DNA from: Apostichopus japonicus
Taxonomy: Eukaryota > Echinodermata > Holothuroidea > Aspidochirotida > Stichopodidae
Assembly (NCBI RefSeq): GCF_037975245.1
Contig: NC_092576.1
Coordinates: forward strand, 1,748,501 to 1,812,500
DNA length: 64,000 nucleotides
Reading direction: 5' to 3'
Shown: one piece after another, positions 22,123-34,000 of the stretch
How the letters are laid out: the number at the start of each line of letters is the position of its first letter
Numbering within the stretch: the stretch's first letter is position 1
Translations under genes and position numbers: made by a program
Notes under the pieces: model-generated
The model's database searches: none
What the model saw: only the letters and a program-made list of their open reading frames with translations
Told to the model about the DNA's origin: nothing

Positions 22123-22273
22123 AATTTGAAAACCGTGGGCAATACCTCACTACCAAACCTAAACAAATGGAACCACCAGTGGTGTTCAAGCTTACCTATA
22201 CACCCCATATCAAAACCACGCATTTGCAAAATGTACTCTTGAAACATTGGCACTTAATCTCGCAACACGCGGA

Positions 22274-23165
22274 CAGGGGCGTAGCGAAGGTTTTGTTGTT
22301 GTTGGGGGGGTGGGGGATTTGATTTGCCGACTGATCTGGAAGTAGTGACTGAAATGGGGGAGGGGTCTAAGGGGAGGGGGTGTCCCCCTCCCCTTTGGAA
22401 AATTTTTAGTTTTGAAACGGCCTGATAGATGCAATCTGGTGCATATTTTAAGTCAAATTTGGCACCGTAGAATTTCCATTTCGATATTATTTTTATGGCA
22501 GTCGGCAGAAGAAGAATTAATTGGGACCAATTATCGAACTGTGTTTTCTCTTTCACCGATTGTTGAAATAGTGAAACTTCGTGATGAAAATGTTCAGAAA
22601 ACTTCCCGGTAATGAGAAATAACAACATTCATTGATATACAAGCGAGAAACGTTAAAAATTGTGTACAATTCGTGAGCCGTGTCCTTAAGTTTTCCACGG
22701 AGAATGAATGACATCTGTGATGACGTCATTCTGAACAGAGGATAATAACAACACGTTGTCACACGATAGCACGACTCATGGGCTGCGGCCTATACGGAAG
22801 CCCTTAATTCCATTTCTTTCACTGAGTTGCCGGCGATTCTGGCACTCGTCTAGCTGAGCCTGGCTACAGTAGCTATACTGACGGCCGTGACATTATCAGT
22901 TATTTGCCGAGAGGTTTTTAACTTGCAGGCGTCGGGTGATTGGATTGGTGAATGAGTTTATCAGATGAAGAACTGGAAAATCGAAATAACCGATAAAGAA
23001 GCTCCCGTTCTCCTTTTCTCTATTCAGCTTTCCTTCTTTCTTCCCCTTCCGCTCTCTTCACCTTTTCTCCTTTTGCCGACAGACCCAAAATTTGCCCACA
23101 GCGACCAAATTATTGGGGGGTGTTACACCCCCACATCCCCCCCCCCCCCGCTCGCTACGCCCCTG
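22274..23165. mobile_element. 892-bp hAT-like non-autonomous element with 8-bp target duplication
   Basis: Both ends read CAGGGGCGTAGCGA as a perfect 14-bp inverted repeat. The 8-bp CACGCGGA is duplicated immediately outside (22266-22273 and 23166-23173). Removing the element and one duplication rejoins the Penelope sequence. It has G-rich and C-rich subterminal blocks and no coding sequence I can support. Terminal CAGGGG plus an 8-bp duplication is the usual hAT signature. Confidence 0.9.
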
Positions 23166-23966
23166 CACGCGGAATTATCCAAACTGTTTCCAAAAGAACC
23201 GATTCTAGCCTACAAAGGGCCCAAAATCTCAAAGATTTACTTGTTAACTCAAGGTTTCATACTAACGAAGAATCAGCTGACTCTCAAGGTTCACACGAAG
23301 CTCTTTTAGATGCTCTTATAGCTGCACTATGAGTCCATAAAAACTCGTGCACAGAAAATAGATGCATTTTGAGAACGAGACGCCCAGGCCGAATATAAAA
23401 TATTCAAAGGCTACTACTGATGAAGCTCCTCCTATAAAGTTTGAGAGCAGAAACCGGTCGAGTTGGTCATAAGAACCTACACTAGTCTCTCCTACTATTA
23501 ACAGTACACTCAATTCACCTAATAGGTGCAATTATGTTTCACCACGAGGAGCATGCTGTAAGTTCATGTTCCTCGGGCCCTCCCTTAAAAATACTTCAGG
23601 TTCTTGGCGACTACGTTGCGTTAGATAGTGTAAAACCGCCTACACCCCCTTTCATTCAGATAATTATGATATACTTGCTAACTGTGCATTGATTTTCCCT
23701 GACAGTAATAGTCAGCACTATAGTACTGAGCCGTAGCTAATTAATACGTGATGTCGCGTAGGCCTGATAATTGCCTTAGTTTCAAATTTGGAATAAAAAC
23801 GATCTCGTTTCAGGGAAGAGCAGCTGGATATATATTAGGCTTTTCTTTCACCAAGTTATGCCTATTAGGAATTTGAAGTACTCCCACATAAAAAAAACGC
23901 AACTGATTTCCAAAAAGGGGGGGCCGGGGCCGGGTCGGCCCCCCTCCTGGATCCGCCCCTGATAAG

Positions 23967-25044
23967 TTGAAATATTGCTATATAGAAAGTCAAACATTTC
24001 GGGTTCAAATGTCAACACATCGAGATAACATGTCAAAATGTCCACATTATACATTACAATTTTGTGATACAATATCAATCTTTGGAGATGACATTTTAGA
24101 AAGTCAAATTTGGATATAATTTGTCGATATGTCGAGATAAAACGTCAACATTTTGAGGTAATATGTCACAATGGTCCGGTGTAATGAGCAAACTTTGGAC
24201 GTGAGATGTATAGCTGCAAGCGAAATCAAACTGTCGCAAGTTTGAGATAAAGCATTAAAGTTTTGAGACAATAATTTTCATTGACGAAAGAGGATCATCT
24301 TTACTTCAATAACAATTTTGCTGACCTGAGTCTGTAACTTTGACACATTTTTGCTTAAACTGGTTCACTTATTAATCGAAGGAAACGATTTGTGACAATT
24401 TCAGTTATCAATAGGTCGACAACGTTATAAAAAAGTTACTCGTTTTTCAACAAAAACACGCCTTGTCATTACAATTTTGTTTTAATTAAACACAAGGGCA
24501 CTCTCTTTAATAACAATTGCCATAACTGCTCAACAAATTTACACAGCTTTGCAAGATAATGACAAAATTCTCACTAACAAACTGAGAAAGGCAACTTCTC
24601 ATTCACAAACAGTGACACTTTTAAATTATGCAAAGGGGTTGACGTTATCCACCAAAGTGAGGCTCAGTCTAAAGTTAAGACTGAGTGAGTAACATTAGTA
24701 TATTTTAGTTATTATTATATATAAGTCGATCTCAAATCTTATTCAGTTTCCCGTTATTTTCCATGCGCCTAATTCTAACGACCACCGCAAATTTCGGACT
24801 GGTGACCGAGAGATTCGAGACACTGTCAGTCTATCAAGGGAATTTCTTTTTCATAGAATGTCGCCCTCTATAGGTGAACAGAATTTGCTTGTAAACAACA
24901 CAACGGCAAGTGGTTATTCATACTGTAGCCATTGAGTATCACATACAACACAATGAAATGACTAACGTTATAACAATGAACCAGGCCTATATTTTATCGA
25001 TCATGTCGGAAAAAGAGAGGTTTAGAATACTTTCATAAACGAAA
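23967..25044. other. Repeat-like upstream region of the SEC14-spectrin gene
   Basis: From 23967 to about 24280 the sequence is a stuttering, degenerate repeat of GAGATAA...TGTCAA words. The rest is AT-rich. The segment just before 25045 would be the promoter and 5' UTR. No exon seen before 25045. Confidence 0.4.
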
Positions 25045-28000
25045 ATGGATGATGAAGAGAGAAGAAAATGTGAGTTTTAATGTTACTAGTGGCATGACAA
25101 TTTTCGTAATGCCTTTAATTGACTACAGTAAGACGATCAAAACGCGCTTTAGACAATCAAAATTTACTATCGCCTAGCCTAACATTTACTACAACGTATG
25201 TTTATTTCGAGCCTAAGCGGACTTAGTTAGAGTTAGTGTTATGAATAGCCTAGTATGAAGTCTGAGTATATAGCAGCTGTTTCAATTCAACACAAACTTA
25301 GTTCAACTAGTGTGCTAATGTCAGTGAATAGGAAAGAAATGTGTAAATATTTGTAAAGAACGAAAAACAAATTACATTGGTGATAGGCTAGTTCATGTAA
25401 TTTTTATCAAAATTTATTGAAGGGATATCAAAACAAGGCCTAGACTAAGTGAAAGTTAGCCCTAACTAGTAAATATATCCCCATGCACATAACATGCCTC
25501 CTCTTTCTGCCTTACGTAGTTCTTCATAGTATCTTCATACTTGTTGCAATTATTTTGTTCTTTGGCAAAGTGGTTCCCCACATTTATTGAAAATGAGGGC
25601 CTGATTAGGAAGTTCTTTGAAAATCAAATGATATTGGTCGTTTGTATTTATATATATACTTTTTAAACTTGGATAATCATTAAACTGCACCTGTACCTGT
25701 ACACGAATATTGGTGTAAAATGTGTACCTGGGTATGTTTATTGGTGAGGAAAAAACTAGATTATCAACACCAGTGGCCAAATTAACGAGTTGGAAATATA
25801 ATTGATGAAAATTTTCAGATAAAAAGTTGACATTTCAACTTAATAATCTCCAAAATTTCCATTGTCCTTTTTTGAGTCACTATGGTTTGGGACCCATTAA
25901 AATAAGGATCTATTTATTATCTTGATAAAAACTGCAGCATATTGTCTCAAAATGTTGACTTTTATTTCGAAGTTTCAACTTGTGCTGCCGTAAACTTTCC
26001 AGTTCACCATACAGACTAAATATTACAGACTAAAGATTCTGGTTCTGTAAATTGAGTCTGACAGATATTTAGATTTGGTAATCAAGCTGGTAACTACGAT
26101 ATTTGAAATAGGCAAAAATACTGTCATAAATACCCTTTTTATGATTTATTCGTTATATATAAATTAGCATACATTCTTACCTTTATTTGACACAGTTTAG
26201 AAGCCTACTATGTGATACAGTTACTAAGTATATACTGTATTGTGTTGCTCCAACATCTCTCAAATAGTCAACAGTACGTAAGAAAAAGAACCATCCATTG
26301 CTCTTTAAAAGGTAAATTAATATTGTTTAATTAATGAAGAGCATTCATGATGCTGGACGTTACGTAGTTCGAATATATTTTTAGGGGTTGATCTTCTTCT
26401 TTGGCAATAACTTTTTTACTCTCATAAAGGCGTCATGTTGTCTCGGGACCAGATGGCTCCGAAGATGCCAGAGGACCAGCTAATTCTCTCTGAAGTTGCA
26501 GTCTACACAGGTACAGTTTGAAACCTGTAATGTACTTTACAGCAAAGGAACACCTTTTTACTCAAAATAAAACGTCTGGGGTTTTTAGTAATTTTTTGAA
26601 AATTTTGATTCATGATGTAATCATTAGCATCATGCAAGCATTTGAAAGTTCAGAAGTTAACAGGTCATCTTTCTTGGGCTCAAATTTCAGCTTGCTAAAG
26701 AGCTCTAGAAAGTTTTCAAAAGTGCTTTTCTAAATGCTTCTGATCCTCCATTTCATTGTCAGATATAGAGGAGGGTACAAGTAAATGTCTCAGTGCTTTG
26801 AGGATAACAATAGAGTGATTGAAATCAGGAACAATTAGTGACCAATTATTCGACTATCTAGCATATTTGTCGGCTATACTTTATGACCTTTAATATCTGT
26901 ATCTGTTAACAATGTTCTCAACAACTTGTGCTAGAATCATTGGCACCCTGGTTTGTGAAAGCTGGTATATAATTAAAAATGTAGCATCTGAGTCCACAAA
27001 TAATTTGAAATAAAATGAGATGTACTGTATGCTAACTTCAATATTTAGTAAAGTATGCAGTTCAACATTTCATTTTCGTGATTTTCCTCTTCATCAGGAG
27101 GGAGGGATCTAGATGGTCGACCAATCATCTCTTTCCCATCAAGACACCATGCAAGCCTGGAGTCAAAGGTCAAAGCTAGCGGCTTGGATCACATCTTGAG
27201 ATATTTTGCTGAATTGGCCAGGTATGATATCATTACTGTCACATCATTGCACTGTACGATGTTACAGTAGCCTAAGACTGTTAGACATTAAGCCATCTCG
27301 TTTACAGTCAGGAAACAAGTCTTACACAAGTCTGTTTGAAAATTCTTTTGAGTAGTTGAGACTGAAGATAAAAGTTGCCTTCTCAAGAGGTTACCACAAT
27401 GCAGATGTACTCTTTTGTCATCTTCATGCAATGAAGCTCAGATTGGATGAGCCCGATATGGTCCTTGAAGGTTCATGTATTGTCCTCATGAGGTCCTTGT
27501 ATTGTCCTCATGAGGTCCTTGTATTGTCCTAATGAGGTCCTAGTGTTGTCCTCTTGAGATCCTAGTATTGTCCTCATGAGGGCCTTAATTGTTCCTGGTA
27601 CTGTAGTCCTATTGATTCATCCAATCAGTGCAATTCATTTACACCCCTTGCTGTATACATATACAGTCATTTTTATTTGTATGTTTATTTTATTTTTGTT
27701 TACTCTCAGTCCCAGAGACAGAGCTCACGGTTTGGCATTTGTTGCAGACCTGCGATTTTCTTCAGTGGAATTTGTCTCCCTACTTAAGTCAGCGTTGAAC
27801 AGCCTCCAGGTACAGTATGCTTATATTAGTATTTTATATATATTCATATATCATTTTATAGATTTATATATTCAGGACTAATAGCCATATCAGGTACTTG
27901 TGTTTTGGAACCTGGGCTAGATTTGCCTTTGTGGTGACCCTGGGACCGATATCAATTTTTTTTTGTTATTTGCGTGCAGTTTGTTTAATTTATAAGATAT

Positions 28001-31000
28001 TGTCTCAAATATATTGCTTCCATGTCGCCAAGTTTATAAATTTTATTCAAATCATTCTGCATGTGACCATGACAGGTGGGTTTTTGGTGTGTGGTGCTTG
28101 TGTATGTTCAAATTTTGTCGAGCGAAGAAAATAAACATTTAGAAACAAAGTCAGGTACTGTATTACGTGATACTCTCGACGGTCTCTCATATCTCTACAA
28201 AATTGTTCATAAATCTGATCATCATTGGTGCTGCTCCACAGGATTATGATAATTAAATACATCTGGTTTATTTGTGCAAATAATACCCGCTTGCGCTCAT
28301 TCACTCTGACTTATATCGTTAGTAAACATAGCCAACTATTTCTTACCCAGATGATGTATTTTATTACACCTTGTATTTATGGGTTAGTCTGGCCCTGTCT
28401 TTGATGTGTTGTCTCTCTCATGGAGCAAGTCAACTCTGTCTGCTCTTCCAGTAGTTTCTTGCAACTTATTGAAAAAATAAAAAAAACAAAATATCTGCCC
28501 TATATAGAGTGCTACAGTAGTCATGTGACCTGCTCCAATATACAGCATTGTCATGTAGCTATGTTATGGTATCATTATAAAGCTGAAGACTAGTGGTCAT
28601 ATTCAATTAGTATTTTTAGTGGTTTCCATAAATTCATTGCTCTATAGTTACTTCTATCTCGTTCAGTTGAGAGCTGATACTTTTTGAGAGAAGCCGCCTT
28701 GAAATTTGCTAGACCATAAATAAATGATACAAAGATGACTCAGATTTATAGGAAAAAGTAAAAGTAAAGAAACTAGAAAACGAATCCAGTGACTCTTAAA
28801 ACACATCATCATTTGCAGGCTGAGATGCAGGCAGCTGGAGGGAAGTCTGTCTTTTACGCCATCCAGCCGCAGAACAAGAAAACTATGAAAGACACCATGA
28901 CGATCCTAGGGCTGAGAGTTAGCAAAAAGAAGAAGAACAAGATGCTGGCTTCACCGATATTTCAGGTAACGATATTTAATAGCTCGTTTGGGAAGTAATG
29001 TTACTGCTAGTCGGCTATATTTAAAGGAAGTGAAACTCAGTCCAGGGATATTTAGCACAAAGCTAAAGAGGACACCATCAACAGATTACCAACACCATTG
29101 TCAGCACCAATGAGTCTCATTTGTCCAAATTGTTCACACATTACAGTTGACACCATTGTGGACACCATTGTTGTCATGTTTGTTTGTGAACACTGCTGGT
29201 CTTTTATTTACAAACGTTTGCCAACACCATTGACTGCACCATTGTCAACACCAATGACTATTATTTATCCAAATTGTTCACACTATTGTCCACTCTATAG
29301 TCCACATTACAGTTGACACCATTGTCAACACCATGGCGGAAACCATTGTTGTCATGTTTGTTGGTAGACACTGCTGGTCTCTCATTTACAAACATCTGAC
29401 TAGTACAAGCTCATTTGTGCCCATTGTTTACCAATTACTTTCAATTCTATTCATCATCTGTGTCTCTCTAATTATTAGTAAATTTTTCTTTCTTTGGACT
29501 GTTAATCCTGTCAAGTTTCAATTTCATAGTCTCTAATGCAAATCTTAGCTGGAGTTAAGTAAACTGTTAATGCTTTCATGTACCAGACTTTTCATTCAAC
29601 TGTTGGAGTAATTGTACCAGCCCGAAGATTTGACAAACTCACTGCAAACAAAAAGGAACCATAAAAAATAGTTGGCAAGAAAGAACCTGAGCATAAGAAA
29701 CATATTCTAAGTCCAGACTAATTACAAAATATTTATGCGATAATATACATAATCTGGACAAAGATAAGGCATGGCATTAACAGGATACTCTTTGTTGATT
29801 TCATCACTTTTCTTCATTACCCTTTTTATTTGCAGACGCTTTTATTAGCTGACGAGACCGATCTCCATAATTATGTGGATCAGAGCCAACTGTTGACGGA
29901 TCTTGGAGGGTATCTGCAGTATTCCCATCTAGCTTGGGTTAAATTCAGAAAGGTAGGTCTCCCCTAGTGGTCAGATGGTCATGATGTGGGGGTGCGGGAG
30001 GGGGGTGGAATAATCAAGGAATCCATCTTTTCCTAAAGGCAGAATTTGACAGTTTCCTTCTTGTGGTACCAAGGTAAAAATCAAGATTTTTTTTTTAAAT
30101 GATTTTTTGAGAAGTACGGAATATTTTAATGTACAAATTTTGCATAGCAGCTTTGAAGGCTATGAACTTTGCCTCTTATAAAATACTAAGGTTCTGTGTC
30201 CAGAACCTGCTACATTCATCTTCTCAATTGTATAGCAATTTGCCTATTTTGCATAGCTTTTTGTGATGCAATACCGGATAAATTATTCACCGAGTAATAC
30301 AGAAATGAGTCATTAAATTCAGACTTTCTCCAATTTTTATTTCATTTTGATCCAAACTTCTTGCAGACCGTGGAACCATTCTTCGTGAGTTTCCACGAAT
30401 GCTCGACGAAGTATTCGTCCGCTCTGGACCGCCTGACCAATCTGGAAGAGGTCCAGTTAGGGGCCTCGCAGACAGAACTGGAAGAGACCCTCCAGAAGAC
30501 CAAAAGGTGCTATGAAGAGGCTGTCATGTAAGATTTGTCAATTTTTGCCAAATTTATTCAGATAGTTAAAAATGAAATTTTGTGGAATTCAAACACTGCA
30601 AAAGGGAGGGAATTTGGGTAATTCTTGAACTGGAAAATTGATGGCACTATAACTATAACTATAACAGATTGGTTCCAGGGTGGTAAAGATCGTCAAACAG
30701 CTTTTTCTACATGCTTCAATATTGTCCTAGTTTTATCAAAACTATCAAGATAAAATCACAGTTGATTCAACTAAATTCTTTAATTTCTTTTGGGTAATGA
30801 ATTAAAATTAAAATTTGGGATTAGTGATTGTATTCTGGTAGAGGAAGAAACAGTAGGATGTGTTCATTTGAGTCTTAAACAATTGCAAGTCACAGTGGGT
30901 ACTATCAAGTAAAAACACTGCTAATTTCATTATCTTATTCCATGTTGTCTATAGACACATCAGAACACAAAGCTACCTCAACGCAGTAATGTAAAGTACC

Positions 31001-34000
31001 TGTCACTATTTCTGCATGATGAAATTGAACGCAAATTCTACTTTTTAAATTAACATTTCTTCTCCTTTTCTTCCCCATTCAGTGAATGTAATCTTCCACC
31101 CACGTGCGAAAAATGCACTGACCTCTTACAAAAGCTGAAACATTCTGAGGATGATCCCATTTTCAATGAGGTGGCTCAAAAGGCTGTTTTCAGGGACACC
31201 TATAACCATGTCAAGGATTGCATGGCCAGTCTTAATGAGATGAAGAGCCGGATGGACCATGTTTGGAAAACCGCTGAATCGAAGATCAATCTACTTCTCT
31301 CTGCCATGGAGTACAGTGCTCAACTGAAACAGGTTGATATATATATACTACATGAGGTTCTGAAAAGGGGTGAGGGTTGGGTGGGGAGGGGGAAGTGGGT
31401 GAGGGTCTGGTCTGTTAAAGATTTCATTGACCCACTTTCAAACCTCAGTATCTGAAACTTATGTAAAAGTGCATGATACATGTGCAGTCTTTTTCTGATG
31501 TTTCTTTTAATATCATTATTTTAGATGCAAAGTTTGATGCTTTTGTTGTGCTTGCATCCTACTGGGTAACAGAGGGAAATTGTATACTGTGCATTGAAGC
31601 ATTCCCTGCATCTTTTGGCTACTTCTAGACATCTTGTGATAAAAATGTTAAATTAAATGTTTTAATGTTCAAAAGCTAAAGGAGAGGTGTACTTTCTGGT
31701 CTGATAATTCTAACTCGATAAGTCTCCCAGTAGACAAGGGAAGATATGGAACATGAACATTTTGACTAGCTTCCTCCAGAGAGTAGATCACATCAGGTAG
31801 TTTGTGATGTCGTTGTAGCAGATGTATATTTGTCAAAGTGCTTTAGTTTTCTTCTATAATTTTTGTATTTAATATCCTTGAAATATGATACAGTAGAAAT
31901 GTTTACTTCACTTATAGATGTTATTTGTATTTTGGATTTCCTAAGTCTTTTTTTATTTTTTACATTATTTTCCTCATTGGATGAACGATTTCAATATTAT
32001 ATTTAAAAGATAAATTCATCATAAAATACATCTCAGATGAAATGCTAACAATTATTCACTCTGCTGTGGGCTGATGCATTTGCAGGAAAGCGCCTAATTT
32101 CTGTGATGTTGACTTGAAGATTTTCAGCAATGTTACATCAACCAATCCACTTCAGCTAATATCCCTTTAAGCCAACTTTCACAAACTCGGGCTCTTCAAA
32201 GATTTTTTCACAAACCTCTCTCTCGTGTTAGACCCGATCACTGGAGACAACTCCACTTTTGTAAAACTGTCCATCATACCTACCCTTCCCCACATTTTAT
32301 CCTACTTTTCAAAATATCTGCTTTTTCCTACTCTAACCAATTTCACATTTTATCACCCTCTCTGTAGCTCATCAAATGGTTTACCAAGGATAGCAAGAAA
32401 CTGTTAAGGGAAAGAGAGATCGGGGATACGCCTGGCAGGGCAGAGGCATTAAAAAATCATTTCGAGGCTGCGGAACTACCCCTCGCTGAGGAAAAAATAG
32501 CCAACGCCGAACAGCTAGTAGAGAAGATTCAGGCAATGGTGGTTACGAGTCCCCAGCAGGGCGCCCTCGATGTTAAAAACCAAGCGAGAAGACTGCTGAA
32601 AATATTGAAAGAATTCCGGAAAAGACTGGACGAGAAAGAAGATTTTGTGATAGCAGTCTGTGATTATTACACCTTGTGTGATGAGGTAGGGATTAATGGT
32701 TATTGGATGAAGCAGAGTGGAGACGGGGGCAGGGAGGGGGGCTGGGGCTGGGGGAGGGTTAAGAGGAGGAGGTGGTTGAAGTTTGAAGGTACTCTGAATT
32801 AAGGGTGTTTGTGATCAAACTAAGACACCCTTCTAGATTTTTATTCTTCACCAAGTCAACAGTAAATATCAAGTAATTAAATGAAACTTGATATTAAGAT
32901 TTTTCAACAATTTGTCGTTGGCCACATGTCGTGACATTTTGTAGACGAATGAAAATAGGAAGATGTCAATTTCATTTTTGACTTTCACAGTTTCATTATT
33001 TAAGACAAAGTTTGGTGAGTCATGTTATTTGGCTACATTGTCATGCAGATTTTTAATGTGGATTAGTTTCAAAGAATTCATCAACATTATCTCAAAAACA
33101 GCTGCCTCAGATCTTTGTTCTGGGCACTTTTTGATTGCACTATCAGTCCCTATCAAGCACTATCAAGCTTTGATTGCACTATCAAGCTAATTAATGGATC
33201 ACAACAACTAGAAGTTACTGAGATTACTGCCCAACCCGATTAACCACTCTCTCCATTTCTCTCCGTAAAAGATTGAGCGTTGGTGCAATAAAGTGCTGAG
33301 ATTCCTTCCCCCTAACCTGGATAAAATTCATGACTTCCTGTCATCCAGCCATCTCTCTCGGAGGTCGGCCATCTTGGTGGAGTGGAGAGAGAGCCTGAGG
33401 AAGTTCATGAGGCGGAGACCGCCACCTGACGACGAGGAGATCATCAACCTGGAGCAGTCCGTCAAACTGATCGGGGATGAAGTCATCAAGAGGCGGAGCT
33501 TAGAATTGATTGACAGGTATTTAAAAGCGAAGATATAAAAATATAGAACACAAAACAAGGGTTCCCCCACGGTATATGAAATTTTTGAAAAATCATGTTT
33601 TCCAGGCCTGGCAAAGGGCATGGAAAACAAAGATGCTACGTTTCTAATTATCACAGGCAACCTACTGTGATCCATTCCAGAGAAGAATGGATGGTTTAGC
33701 CAGTCAAACTCCAGTCAACCAATCATATCGTTTAGGACAAGATGTTGAGATGGGTTTGCCATCTAACAGTGTGGATATTTTTTCTTTTCCCATGTCAAAT
33801 TGTCTGCCACCGAAATATCCCTCTAAGGCCAACCAGAACAATTTTGTGCTGGATATATCGTGGCTTGCAAATTAAACTTATCCTTGTACTGCTTCTGGGA
33901 GAGGGTCTTCGTAGCAATTGATGCATTTTATGGACAAATTACAAAAAAAAAGCAACCCTTTAAAAACAAGACAATTTTAAAGTTAACCCTCATTTTGTAT

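Larger units (their letters stand above)
21178..23657 (+). mobile_element. Penelope-like element, 5'-truncated and decayed, with inverted flanks and 17-bp target duplication
   Basis: AGATAATTATGATATAC occurs directly outside both ends (21161-21177 and 23658-23674). Inside these lie arms of about 82 bp that are inverse copies of each other with essentially one mismatch (starting AATGAAAGGGGGT near 21183; complement ends near 23656). The interior encodes a Penelope-type reverse transcriptase remnant. An 892-bp hAT-like element splits it at 22274-23165. The reading frame resumes afterwards (KEPILAYKGPK, then LKDLLVNSRF in another frame), typical of the region after the RT thumb. Confidence 0.8.
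20258..23961. mobile_element. hAT-like non-autonomous element, split by later insertions
   Basis: Both ends read CAGGGGCGGATCCAGGA (17 bp, perfect inverted repeat). ATAAG lies directly outside each (20253-20257 and 23962-23966). Removing the inserted 459-bp MITE and the 2480-bp Penelope copy with their target duplications leaves about 740 bp, a normal size for such an element. No transposase seen. A 5-bp duplication is short for hAT (usually 8), so the superfamily is uncertain. Confidence 0.62.
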
